DNA of 64,000 bases from contig OY987226.1 in the NCBI GenBank assembly GCA_963920705.1, positions 30,278,694 through 30,342,693 of the forward strand. Reading direction: 5' to 3'. The translations under genes were made by a program, and so were the position numbers. The notes under the pieces are model-generated. The model ran no database searches. It was given only the letters and a program-made list of their open reading frames with translations, and was not told where the DNA came from. Position 1 is the first letter of the stretch. Each line of letters opens with the position of its first letter. Of the stretch, positions 1-11,759 are shown in pieces. This stretch comes from Odiellus spinosus. Taxonomy: Eukaryota; Arthropoda; Arachnida; Opiliones; Phalangiidae.

Positions 1-2893
1 CAATATCAGACGCAGACCTTCATCTTGGACCAGGGATCACCGAACACGAGACAAACTCATTATTAGCCCTATTAAACGAATTTAGAGACATTTTCTCCGA
101 TGGCATATCGAACTTGGGACGCACGGATCAAGTGACCATGAAGATCGAACTTGAAAATACGAGACCTGTCACTTTTTGTCCTTATCGCCTTTCCCATTCC
201 GAAAGAATAAAGGTAGCGGAGAAAATCAGGGAATTACTCAAACTGGGAATAATTGTTGAATCGGAATCCCCATATGCGAGTCCAATATTGATAGTCAAGA
301 AAAAAACTGGAGATGAACGTCTATGTATAGACTACCGGGCACTAAACCGGATAACCAAGCGTGATGCATACCCTCTTCCACGGATCGAAGACCAGATGGA
401 ACGATTACATGGAAACAAGTTATTCTCGAGTTTGGATCTTGCATCTGGCTATTACCAGATACCACTGGACGAATCTTCTAAGGAGAAAACTGCGTTTGTG
501 ACCCCAGATGGTCATTATGAATTTGAAGTAATGCCATTCGGTCTCACCAATGGACCCGCAGTCTTTCAACGCATGATAAATACAATTCTGGGAAAATTAC
601 GCTATACTATTGCCATGGCATACATGGACGACGTCCTGGTACCATCCATCACCGTACCCGAGAACCTGAGCCACTTACGGGAGATTTTTCAAGTGCTAAG
701 ACAGGCAAAGTTGACCTTAAATCTCAAGAAATGCTGTTTCCTAATGGACCGAATCGATTACCTCGGATCGGAAGTCAGTAGCGACGGGGTCAAGCCTGGA
801 TTAAAGAAAATTGAGTGTTCAGAAGTTTTCTGTCCCGAAAAACGTCCACGATGTTAGAATATTCTTGGGATTGGCTGGGTACTTTCGCAAATTTATAAAG
901 GATTTTGCGCGAATTGCAGAACTATTGAACAAACTACTACGGAAGGATTCCACATGGATTTGGAAGGCCACGCAGGGCGAGTCATTTGAAACGTTAAAGT
1001 CAAAGTTAATCGAAAGGGACATTTTGGCCTTATACAACCACGAAGCAGAGACAGAATTACACACGGATGCGAGCCAAATAGGCTTAGGGGCAGTAATCAT
1101 GCAGAAAGGGCAAGACGGAGTTATGCACCCAGTGTATTATGCCAGCCGTAGTACTACAACAGACGAGGCACGGTACCATTCGTACGAACTAGAAACGCTA
1201 GCGATATGTTGGTTAATCGAAAAATTTAGAGTATATCTCCTAGGAAAGCCCTTCACAATCATAACAGACTGCAACGCTGTTAGGAACACGTTCGCGAAGA
1301 AAAATATTGTCCCTCGAATTGGACGATGGTGTTTGAAACTTGAAGACTTTCAGTATAAATAATCCACCGGCCGGGCACATTGATGCCTCACGTTGATGCA
1401 CTTAGTCGCGCTCCATATAATGCACCAGAAGAAGTCGACATCGTTAATGGATTCTAAATATGTCACATGTCTCTCAAGACTGAAGACTGGCTGTTAATAG
1501 CCCAGAAATTAGACCCGAAGATCATGGAAATAATTCATCAACTAAAGAAGCAAATTGATCTCACGAAAAATGACATTCAAGTGAAAAAAGATTTCGAGGT
1601 TAAGGATGGTAGACTCTTTCGTAGAAACGATAATCCGGAGGATAAAACAACCGAAACACTACTTTGGGTCATTCCCGACAAAATTCGATGGCAGGTTGTC
1701 AAAAGATATCACGACGATATTGGTCATTTTGGTTTGGATAAAACCTACGCGAAATTACGGGAAATATTTTGGTTTCCACGAATGAAGAGGTACGTCCGAC
1801 GGTATATCTCTTCTTGCCTTGAATGTCTTTTCCATAAAACTCCAGGGGGAAAGAAACCAGGGTTTCTCCACCCAATCGACAAAATTGGAAAACCAATGGA
1901 TAATATTCACGTTGACCATTTGGATCCATTTGTCACCAGTACCAAAGGCAACGCCTACTTGATAGTCATGGTGGACGCATTCACGAAATTTACAATTCTC
2001 CGACCCGTTCGTAATACCGGAGCCGGACCAACGAGCAAGACCCTCGACGAAATTATTGGAATTTTCGGACCACCTAGAAGAATTATTACTGATCAAGGTT
2101 CATGTTATACGAGTAAAACTTTTGAAAATTTCTGCAAGGAAGCAAAAATTATTCACATAAAGAACGCTACCGCCACTCCGAGCCACTCCACGCGGAAATG
2201 GTCAAGTTGAACGGTATAACCGGACAATTACGCCAGCCATAGCAAGCCTGTGTAGCCGAGCAGACGAAAAAGACTGGGATGCTCACCTCACCCAAGTTCA
2301 ATGGGGCGTGAACAATACACTACACAGAGCCACGAAATGTACGCCATTCTCTCTACTATTCAATTTCACTTCGCGTCACCCAAAGGGAAACGACTTAATC
2401 GACGCTTTAACGCATCCAGTTGACGAAGAGGTACGGAAGAAGAGGGAAGAAGCTTTTGCAAATATCAAAGCAGACCAAGAACGGCAACGCATGCGATATA
2501 ATGCCAAACGAGCAAAGGTTCCCTCCTACGAAGTTGGCGATATCGTAGTAGTGGAACGAGAACCAGCAGCGACTGGACAACCTCATAAGACTAACGCAAA
2601 ATACAAGGGGCCATATATTATTGCGCAAAAACTCCCATACGACAGTATGGTAGTTCCTGATTTGGCGACCACTGCAGCCATACCAGTACCACCAGCTGAT
2701 AAGAAGGATGTCACGAAGAAGACTTCTTCCAACGAAGCTGACGTGCCAGAGAAGAAGACTTCTTCTCATGAAGCTGACGTACCAGATAACGGGCAACGCA
2801 CGAGTTCAAGACGTCGCCAAAAACCAGGCTATCTCAAGGATTATAAACTATTTTAAAGTGATGCGTAGAAGTGAACAAAAAAAAAAAAAGGGA
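1..2893 (+). mobile_element. Ty3/gypsy LTR retrotransposon, Pol region (element A), partial
   Basis: Only the Pol part is in the window; the element enters from the left edge. Parts in order: reverse transcriptase about 60-850 (LCIDYRALN, FSSLDLASGYYQI, MPFGLTNGPAVFQ, YMDDVLV), RNase H about 1040-1360 (HTDASQIGLGAV), integrase zinc finger about 1700-1830 (HHCC pattern ending CLEC), integrase core about 1890-2350 (HVDHLDPF, ITDQGS), and a C-terminal basic/serine tail to about 2856. An A/G run at 2877-2893 looks like a polypurine tract, but I could not find a 3' LTR with a partner. The integrase style (KTPGGKKPGF then HPI) resembles insect gypsy lineages such as mdg3, but the clade is not certain. 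It is a fossil with a few breaks. Age cannot be judged without both LTRs. Confidence 0.9.
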
Positions 2894-3940
2894 GTTTCTT
2901 AAAACCATAAAGTATTATCGACAATTCCGATCTTGAACATTAGTCCTAAAATAAGTTAATAAGCTAAAATGTTAAAAAGGGTATATGCAAATTTGTTACA
3001 AATTACGGGTTAATATTGTAAGTAATTGTGAACAGCGTTAACATAAATATGTAAAATACAAATTCTTGTAATATAAATTAACACTTGAGCATAGGCTGTA
3101 CTGTGTGATTATCTTTGATAAAGACGAAGGATTTAGTCTGGGATGGCAAGGAAGACAAGGAATTAAAACGTCGAAGATATGGTAGCAAGTTCCTCTTGGA
3201 CAAACCAGAAAATATTATAGACTGAATGTTCCATTCACAACCCATTGTCGGTAGATGATTGGCAATTACTTTCGGTACAGTTTTCGTCTGAAGTTCTTGT
3301 TTGACGACCATTACTAATATTATCATCATACGAGAGATTCCAGTCATTGGAAGAATCCAAGGATGGACCTGGTCGAGAGGTTATTTTCCAAACCGGCTGA
3401 CAAGACGTTAGTTTCCACTCCTATGATAAAAAAAAAATTCTTAAAGACTGAATGTAGACCAATTTCCATACCGTTGATATTTATACTTGAATAGCTCCTT
3501 TTATGTTTAGAATAACGAGGCTTTATGAAGAACTTTTACTGACTGTAGGTATCTCATAAGTCGAGTCTGAAAACACTCACTGCTTGCATGTGTCAATTCT
3601 TCGTAGCCAGGCCGTCCAACTCAAGTGATATATATTCCCTAGGCCTTTCATTGTGTAATGTTCTTACACAGACATAATAGATTAGCCATATTTCTTAGTA
3701 ATGCGATTTAAGTTCAATCGTCTCGGTTTATTCAAGTACTTTACCCAAAAGATCGTGAGAAAGAGGTGAGAATTGATTGCCAATACAATCGAAGACGACA
3801 CCATCGCGCTTGCGAGAGGGTTCACCACAATTCGAAACGTTAACGTAATCCGCGCATTGGTGAAATGCATCTATGAGTACCGAATCTGTAAATCTCGGTT
3901 ATATAGGCCAAGAAGAGATATAATATTCAAGTTAAATGAT
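2894..3940. other. Non-coding stretch after element A
   Basis: No convincing gene. The first part may be the 3' LTR of element A, since it follows a purine tract, but no second copy is present to prove it. The short open frames (for example 3078-3347 minus and 3773-3964 plus) show no recognisable motif. Confidence 0.4.
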
Positions 3941-4158
3941 AAGAAAATCATGCCTACTTTTTAATTACGGTGAATTAAGGTGAATTTAATGGGATAATCA
4001 TGATATAATACAATAGTTCATTTTAAACGGCTGAAGATGGCTACCTTGTAGAAGAACCCAGTGAATGCAGTTTTCCGTTACCGATAAAAAATACCATTAA
4101 AAAAGCTTATCTACTGTTTAATAAATTAAATAAATTTATGTTTATCAATTTAGAACCA
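3941..4158 (+). repeat. Dispersed repeat, copy 1 (partner 18514-18729)
   Basis: About 215 bp that recur in the same orientation at 18514-18729 with only scattered differences. Both copies start with AAGAAAAT(C/G)ATGCCTAC and end near TTAGAACCA. The two copies bracket the divergent gene pair at 4340-10633. Parts of the unit also resemble the tandem units at 18730-19290, so it may be one member of a local repeat family. Confidence 0.8.
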
Positions 4159-4339
4159 TGATGTAAATATTATTTTGACCTTTTGAAAATTGCCGTATCG
4201 TGTAAAGGACAACTTTTTAAACATGTTTTGAGCCGATTTAATTCCCTCCTCTCAAGTAATATTTAGTAGAAAACATTTTTTTGGCCGAAGCGGGGAAATT
4301 CCCGAGTAGCAGAAATATGTTTTTAAATTGAAAAAATTC

Positions 4340-6051
4340 TAGAATGGCGAAATCTGATTGGTGCCAACACTCGATGGTTCCAATTTTCGCCGCTCGGCCG
4401 AGGTGGCGCTGAATAGGAATAAGGCCAATTACTCATTTCACAGCTGATTTGTGAATGTGCATCAGTAACAACTTCAACCACTCTAATATCAAATATTCGG
4501 GTTATTTCAAGGACCTCTTGTCCAGCGAATTTAAACGCTTTCAATTCCATGTTGGTACTCTTTCCTTCAGCATGCCGGACATCTCTACTTTTGATTGCTA
4601 CAATCTTTTCGGTATCCATATCTGCCAATGTATACGTACAATACATGGCGGTATGTCCTGGAGAGTCATTTCTCACATCACCTGCCAAAATTAAATCTTT
4701 TCCCCTTAGTTCTTCAAACGTCTCCAATTGGGTTTTTTGCCAATATGTTTTAACAGCAGGGGCAATGTGAATAGAGGTTTATAGTCCAGGCTACCTAGAT
4801 TTTGTCCTACTGCATTTGGTACAGAGCAAGACATGATTCGAAATAAGTGTTTCATATTAAATCTAAAGAAATAGTATCAACTAAAGTTCTCTATTGATTC
4901 CCTACTCCTCTGACAGTGTGATTTCTTGCTATGTGCCAATTTACGCTAGTCTATTACAGTCAAAATCATGTTATGAAATGCAATGAAGGGGGGGGGGCAA
5001 AAATGTTTCATTATGCATATCCAGAAGCTAAAGTAGGGAGTTCAAAAAGGTTTCTTTTACTGTAATACAAGTTAGACTAAAAAATATAAAAATAATATAG
5101 TATGAAAATCTTTATCTCACGTATGAAATGTGTCTTTGCCAAAAAAAAATTTGCTATGCCTCATCAAAAGGGCAATCTTTGCATAATTATTAGAGCTCGG
5201 CGTTTGGACAAGAAAATATCCGTTTGTTTTATCTTTATTCATAATTTGAAATTATCCACGGGGAGCCTATGATAAAAAGCATGTTATCGCGAATAATTTA
5301 CTGGATAATATCGATTTTTATTCATAAATAAATGATTAACCGTTATTTATGAATAATCTTGTCCAAACGCCGAGCTCTAATAATTATTGCCTGACAAGAT
5401 AATTGCGCTAGCCAGAGAGAGGTTTCCTATATTAATTCCAGAATATACAGGTTGGCTTCTCCAAACACCCTTAATTTTAAGATTAAAGATAAGCAAAAAT
5501 TAACTCAAAAATCTTATCTTATTTGTTTTTATAATTACTTTTGTATGCCGGTTTGAATTGTTTTCAGAGGCACATTTCCAATGAAATATTACCGCTGTGC
5601 CTTGCCTCCTATATGTATTTATAAGTGGTTCTCGGCAATCTAAACATTTTCTACCATGAGCCTTTTGTATTAGGTTTTCCAAAAATGGGAAAAATACTAA
5701 AGCCATAGGCTTTTGCACAAGAATTTCTGAAGATGAATAATCTTCTTCAATATTTTCTCTAGGCTGATAATAGTAAAAGTTAATATTTGGCCTTTCATTA
5801 AAATAATACAAAATTAATACCGCTATCGACTCCTCTAGCAAAGAAGGGTAGAAGGACTCTTCGCAAGGCTGAAAGAAATTAGTATGTAGGATACAGATGT
5901 AAAAGTTTTACATTAATGATATAGGGTTATTCCTTAATTTCAACCTGTGTTATCACCATGGGTAAACATTTTTTTTTTCAAATTTAACCACTAATACGCT
6001 TTAGAAACTAGGAGCCTAAATTATTGAATAATCACAGTTTATCCATAACTC

Positions 6052-6090
<39 letters not shown>

Positions 6091-7134
6091 GTGTAGCATG
6101 AAGATTTAAGGAAAACTTGTAGCTAAAAATGGTTCCCCTTTTTATTTTATTATCAGAATCAGAAATTATTTCAAAAGGTGTACCTTTTTAGCTCCAAGTT
6201 TCCCTTTAACAAATCAAAGCTCTATACTCACTTGATCTTCTTCCATCTCATTGTCCTCTGTAAATTCATGAGTGAAATTTAAATCAGTCTTCACTGAGAA
6301 AAGTACAAAATTTTCAAAATTAGATTAAACCCATTATATCCAAAAAAACCTAACTCATTGCCTTTGTCCACTTCCTGATCTTCTTGCTGGAAGGCTTCTC
6401 TTTCCATTTCTTTATCAAAAAATTGATAATCTAAGCAATCAGGAATTTTGTCCAAGATTTCGTCATCAGATTCACTAGCTGTTGCTAGTAATTCTCTGTT
6501 TTCCCTTACGGGTGACAAACTTAGTCGTCTTCGTTTCTTATAATTTTTAGCTGGGGTTGAAGTAAACTTTTTTTTCGGGGAAGGACTCTCAGCATCAGAC
6601 TCAATCGCCAAACCATATTGTAAATGCAATGGGAGGCACGCTGAATAGTAGAAATTAAAATGGGGAGATTAGATGGGCTGAGCCATTGGAACACAACGGA
6701 GTATAAGCATTTTTTTACCTTTTGTAGTAGTGCGAGAATATTCTCTGGGACGTTGAGTTGGAAAGTCAGTTTGTGAAGAATTATCTTTTGCTTGAATTAA
6801 ATCAGTTTTTCCCCTACATGAAAAATGTAATGAATACTTATAGTAATAGGCTTTTTTAACATATTGAAAAATTACAATTTTTTAAAAAAATCAAGTCGCT
6901 CTTTTTTACCTTGTGCCATAGAATTCTCTCCCCCCAGACACTTACAAATTGTTTAATAAAAAATTCGCAAACTCTTCGTTGTTCATATTTACTTTTTCTC
7001 TTTCACTGGTCCATCTTTCAAAAGCACGCTTAATATCAACACGATGACATCCGACTATTTAATTATTGGTCATATTAATTCAGATTAAAATCTGTAAAAT
7101 TACGTGTAGTTGTTTTCTTACCCTTTTCAAGCAT
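4340..7134 (-). CDS. Spliced Kolobok-like DDE transposase gene, probably decayed at the 3' end
   Basis: Exons read by eye on the minus strand, with GT-AG borders and phases that join in frame: 7134-7122 (ATG at 7134), 7054-6946, 6813-6719, 6640-6350, 6293-6232 and about 5868-5555. The 3' coding block lies at about 4900-4340. The first exons encode a short domain containing GCHRVDIKRAFERW. The middle is acidic and serine rich. The exon at 5868 has a zinc-binding-like segment (GRKCLDCREPL, then HWKCAS). The last block has AVKTYWQKTQ, LAGDVRNDSPG and VVEVVTDAHSQI. I know this pattern from Kolobok-type transposases and relatives in cnidarian, fish and arthropod genomes, where the GD and TD aspartates are catalytic. 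The last block changes frame near 4785, and no later catalytic part is seen, so the gene is probably inactive or domesticated in part. A MITE sits at 5183-5387 between the last two blocks. The family name is inferred; the spliced structure is seen directly. Confidence 0.6.
5183..5387. mobile_element. MITE with perfect 30 bp terminal inverted repeats
   Basis: The outer 30 bases at 5183-5212 are the exact reverse complement of 5358-5387 (core GAGCTCGGCGTTTGGACAAG). Internal sequence is AT rich, with further partial inverted repeats around TTTATTCATAA. There is no coding capacity. The outermost ATAATTAT may include the target duplication. It lies inside the transposase-like gene, between its zinc-motif exon and its DDE block. 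The superfamily cannot be decided. Confidence 0.85.
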
Positions 7135-8330
7135 GTTCAAACTTGCTGTGCTCTCACTCCTGGTGATACTGGTTTACTTCATTCCATAGCTAATAAATTT
7201 CAGGGTGAAAATAATACATGATTATTTCCTAAACCAAAGTTAATGAATCCGACGAAACTTTGATAAACTTACCTCCATAAATATTTTAGGCGCCTAAAAT
7301 GTTTCTGGTGATCTCGTCTTTCCAAATTCCATTGGCAATCCTACCCTACTTTCTAAAAAATGGCGTTCAACCACCAACGCTCTTGTTTCGATTTCCTTGT
7401 TTCTGGGTAAAAACCGTTGTACCAAAACGCGGGAGGGGAGAAATAGTTGATTCTGGGGGATCTGATAGCCCTGATAGGAACATTCCTGGGATTTACTCCC
7501 CTACAAAAAATCGTCTTCTCTGTTCCCTCTTCAAGACGAGTTTGCAATGACTTTATAGGAGTTCAAACATTGTTTATCAATCCGAATCACCTTTTCCCAT
7601 TTTGCAAACTTTCTCTAGCTTCAACTTGGTGACCTTCCATTGCCTTGAAAGCAAATATCGAAAAACCTTTTGTATTCCTTTGGAGAGAGGGTTCAAGATT
7701 TGTCTCTGTGAGAATAGACTCTCCTGTCAGGGTTCATGTACTCGGGTTAGGACATGACGAGGAGCTTCGAATAATCATCATTGGGTGTGTCTGTGACGTA
7801 GCCAGTCAAACAAGTAATGCCTTACAAACAAGTGGAGTATATACCATATTTACCTATTCGGCGTTTTCGCACTGAAGCAGCCGGCATCTTTTTGAAGCCC
7901 CACGAATTTGTATAACCCGAGTAAAACGACTCTGCTTCTTTTATTTTAAAATCACTAAAAATATATATATTTTTTTTTCGTTCTTTCGTGTAAGGGGCTG
8001 ACCAATCTCTTATCACTTCAAGGTCGACACAAACCCGTTTTCCCTCCTCATATGAGAGGTAGGTTTAAAAAGAAAGGTAAATCTTGTAGTTTCCTATTGG
8101 TTTTTTTTCAAGTTCTCTGTGAGCTTAGAGCTAGGGAAGAAGGGGGGGGGGGGGTTCAAAGGGGAAATTATCAAACAATTCATGAAAAGAGATGAGAATT
8201 TTGGAAGCAAAATTTTTCCAGTGAGGGGAATTTAGATATACCAGCCTTTTTTTCCGCGGATAAATTGTATTGTATTATAGATCTCCCAGAAAAATATAAA
8301 TTTTTAAACTATTGCCTTGTAATACTTAAG
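7135..8330. other. Intergenic region between two divergent genes
   Basis: Lies between the minus-strand transposase-like gene (ATG at 7134) and the plus-strand CXC/ballast gene. It contains homopolymer runs (T9 near 7970, G11 near 8143) and short open frames without motifs. Upstream exons of the plus gene and a shared bidirectional promoter would be expected here, but none could be identified with confidence. Confidence 0.4.
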
Positions 8331-8590
8331 TTATATTACACTATGGATGTACCAAGTTATATTACACTATGGATGTACCAAGTTATATTACACTATGGAT
8401 GTACCAAGTTATATTACACTATGGATGTACCAAGTTATATTACACTATGGATGTACCAAGTTATATTACACTATGGATGTACCAAGTTATATTACACTAT
8501 GGATGTACCAAGTTATATTACACTATGGATGTACCAAGTTATATTACACTATGGATGTACCAAGTTATATTACACTATGGATGTACCAAA
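8331..8590 (+). repeat. Minisatellite, 26 bp unit, 10 copies
   Basis: Ten head-to-tail copies of a 26 bp unit (contains TATTACACTATGGATGTACC) with essentially no variation; the last copy differs at its final base. Because 26 is not a multiple of 3, all three frames stay open across the array, giving open frames that are not real proteins. It ends 10 bases before the likely splice acceptor of the CXC exon (8600/8601), so it occupies the 3' end of that intron or an exon/intron border. Confidence 0.97.
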
Positions 8591-8600
8591 TATAATGCAG

Positions 8601-10633
8601 AAAGCAGAAAATAATCCGTGGGTGCACGCCGGATGCAATTGTCGCAACGTTTGTTTCCTTATTTCGGAAAAGAAAAACAATCGACGAGCTTGCCCTTGCC
8701 GAGTTGCTGGGATCGCCTGTACATCAAAATGCAAATGCGGCTTAGTAGGGTATAAACAATATAAGTGTACAAACGTAGAGCTAAAGGAGAGTGATAAATC
8801 AGACACGAAAATTCTAAAAAGAAAGCACGAATCTGTGCGTAATGCAAGTCTGAAAAATTTAATAAACTCATTTTTTGTGTAACATTGTTTTCTCTAATTA
8901 GGATTCACCTTCTCCAATCAAATTTATTGAAGAAAAGGCACAAAATATACCGTCTACGCTTTGTGTAAGCTCTTCATTCGTAGAGTATCATGCCCAAATC
9001 ATATAATTTTTTTTTATTCCTAATTAGATTTCAACTGACAGCAATGAGGCCTCCTCTTCCATACTTGGCAATACACCTGCCCCAGCAGCCCCATTGAATA
9101 TATTAACTTCCACCCCTAAAGTGCAAAGGAAAAGGAGAGGAAAAACCATGAATAAAAATAAAGTTGACAAAGCCATGACAGCTGCTTTTGAATCGCAAAA
9201 TGTTACGGAAAAATCAATTAACAAAGCCCGCGAAGGTTTCCATAACGATCTTACTGTAAGTTTCTTAATGTTAAATATTTAAAATTTTAAAAACCACTGC
9301 TGCTTCAGTTTAATTTTTCATTATGTTTTTTATTTCCATGAAGTAGCAGTACACTTTAATTTTGAAAATAAATGTAAGGTTATAAATGTAAGGTTATCAT
9401 CCCCCCCCCCCGCTTCCGTCGTTTTGTCACTATTTGGTTAGAACAAATTATCTGGTAGAAAATGGGCCCAAATTCCTACCAAAAAATCCAACACTTACAA
9501 ATATTTCCCATCTACCAGGCCACATTATACCCCTCCCCCCAGGACCCCCAACACACATCAAATCTATAATATTTCTCTCTGGAGTGCATGGTGTTGAAGG
9601 CTTCAAGCTAAATACAGTAGCTTGCCTACCCCCTTTGGAAGGGCTAAAAATAAGTGCATTGAATAAGTGATTCAGTGGGATGCCTTGCAAATCCCCAACC
9701 CCATTCCTAGTACAAGACCAAAAAATATTCTGACCCCCTCTCCACACCTTCGATATTGGGGTAACTATTGCCCTCTCTTAGCCATATTTTGCTTCAGAGT
9801 ATATTAACATAACTCCATTGATATTGGCGGTTCTATCGCCCTCTCTTGCCCATATTTTGCTTCAGAGTATATTAACATAACACCATTGATATTGGCGGTT
9901 CTATCGCCCTCTCTTGGCCAAATTTTGTTTCGGAATATATAAACATCATACCATCTATGTATAAAATGATCTATTAAAATTGGTGCTAAATTTGGCATTA
10001 TATTTATTTAGAACGCCATTGAAGAGCTACGTCACAACTTGTTGGTCCTTTTTGCGAAGACCTTGGCGTTAAGGATTCCAGAGTCCATGTTCATCTTGAA
10101 CAATGGTAAACAAACTAATATTTATTATTAAAATTTTTATAAAACTAACTTGCACCCTCTTCTACTTTGCTTTCCTGAAAGTTATTTCTGGTAATACTGT
10201 CTTAAATGGATTTGGCCAACCCATAACAACTGATCCACTATCATCTTGGATGACAAATTGTATTTGTGGGCTATGTCCACCAATGGCAACACCAGAAGAG
10301 GATGTTTGTTGTGGACGACAGCAATGCCTCTCACAGGGAGAAGACTTCAATATTATGTGCCTCAAAGGAGTAATTTTAATATTAGCGATGAGGCTTCGCA
10401 ACGAAGTCATTATAGAAAGAGGATTTTTGGATTTGGGGAATGATAATTTTAGGTTTTCTGCATATTGCAATTTTGTCCTCTGGCAATATGGTAGATTAGG
10501 TCAAAGTAACCGAGTTACGATACCAGCTTGTTGCGTAACAAAAATCAGAAGTGTGTACCCAAGCCCTGGTGGAGTGTATACAGGGTATAGAGCAGCTGAA
10601 CCTAATCCAAATAGCAAGTACTTTCCTGTTTAA
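8601..10633 (+). CDS. Spliced gene with CXC-like motif and P2X7-type ballast domain
   Basis: Exons that join in one frame with GT-AG borders: 8601-8834 (donor GTGCGT inferred), 8902-8964, 9028-9255, 10012-10105 and 10182-10633 (stop at 10631). Exon 1 has a cysteine-rich block (GCNCRNVC, then RACPCRVAGIACTSKCKCG) resembling the tesmin/TSO1 CXC motif. Exon 3 is basic (KVQRKRRGKT), a possible nuclear signal. The last exon matches the cytoplasmic ballast domain of vertebrate P2X7: CICGLCPPM, EEDVCCGRQQC, MCLKGVILILA, RFSAYCNFVLWQYGRLG, IPACCVTKIR, YTGYRAAEP. In P2X7 these cysteines bind zinc and the domain binds guanine nucleotides. No channel segments are present here, so this is not a P2X receptor. 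The 5' end was not found. Function is unknown; transcription divergent from the transposase-like gene suggests a possible link to it. Confidence 0.7.
9752..9955 (+). repeat. Short tandem repeat, 68 bp unit, 3 copies
   Basis: Three copies starting at 9752, 9820 and 9888, sharing GATATTGG, GCCCTCTCTTG and TTCAGAGTATATTAACATAA. The third copy is more diverged. The array lies inside the intron 9256-10011 of the CXC/ballast gene. Confidence 0.9.
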
Positions 10634-10964
10634 ATTTGACTCAAAACTTAAACTACACTACTCTTCATCTTCACACCTTAGCCGTTAATAACTGTTATTT
10701 CCTTTTCTCCGACCACCTGTTTGTCATTTACCTTTGTAAATAAGTTTTTTATAAAAATTTTTTGTAAACTACAAAAGAGTGAAATTATTGAATTTTTTTT
10801 AAATTACTTAAGCTTATAAATCTAGGTTATAGATATTCTTAAGAAAGAAGATTCGTACATTAATTTGAGTTTAATATTTATTAAAATAATAATTAAATAA
10901 ACTACAAACTTAATTAAATAAAAATATTAATGAGTAAAATTAATTATTATGAAAAGCTAAAGAC
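10634..10964. other. 3' flank of the ballast-domain gene
   Basis: AT-rich sequence with several AATAAA-like signals (for example ATTAAATAAA near 10892 and 10912) but no coding content. It ends at the target site of the BEL element; the pre-insertion sequence continues at 18090. Confidence 0.5.
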
Positions 10965-10969
10965 AATGT

Positions 10970-11759
10970 TGTGGAAATAGTTCACCCTGCTATACGCTTG
11001 GCGCGGTGGGAGAGCTCTTAATTGTTAATGAGCCCCAGCGGACTGAAACACTGGACTCAGGGTTTAATTCTAATTTGTTGGTTCCGTGTTCGCGCGCGTG
11101 ATCTTGAAATAAAGAAAACTACTCTTTTTATCTAAACATAAAATATCGCACACATTTATTTTCCTGAAATCTTACACAAGCACTTATTTTTAATCTTACT
11201 CTAAGCACATTTTTATCTCAGAGTGTAAGCCTGGCTAAGAAATTTTCTTCCAGGTCTTACCCCTTCGCTCGCTCGTTCGCTTGTACTAAACTGGTTAAAA
11301 ACCCCTATTTTTGGCCCCGCACGCTCTTTTTTTCGTTATGTTTCCAAATTCTTTTATTATCTATGCTTGCGACCAATGTCGCCTGGGAGCACTGACAACC
11401 CACAGAAAAGCCTTCTATCCCTTTCGTGGAATTGCCCCGACCGGCAAACACCACTCGCACACGTGGGCTGCTTAAACTTGTTCTTGTTCGAAATGGAGAA
11501 TTTCAATGGGAGGGGCGCTACCCCTTTCTTACTTCAAGAAATTCCCCCTAGAACAGGTTTTCTTTCTTAGCTCTCGTTTTCAACAAACATTTAGGAAAAT
11601 ATACAAGTATAAAGAGAAAAAATGAACAAAATATATATATATACAGATCAGCGCTGACAAAACAAATTATTTACATGAATATACACTTATTCACAACAAA
11701 TACACTGGGAATAATAATTAGCACGAAAATTACACTAAATTGTTCTACAATATTTAACA
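10970..11759 (-). repeat. BEL element 3' LTR (790 bp)
   Basis: On the plus strand it starts TGTGGAAATAG and ends ATATTTAACA, so both ends carry the TG/CA signature. It pairs with 17325-18084 almost identically. It has about 30 extra bases near 11160-11190 that the other copy lacks; they carry a short direct repeat of the ACA(C/A)..TTATTT type. Confidence 0.95.

Noticed and set aside
3078-3347. Minus-strand 89-residue frame after element A
   Set aside because: No recognisable motif, no splice or start context, low complexity at its start; treated as non-coding.
8265-8614. Open frames spelling SYITLWMYQVILHYG repeats
   Set aside because: Produced by the 26 bp minisatellite in each of three frames; not a protein.
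10182-10633. P2X7 receptor gene
   Set aside because: Only the cytoplasmic ballast domain is present. There are no transmembrane segments or ectodomain cysteines, and the upstream exons carry an unrelated CXC motif.
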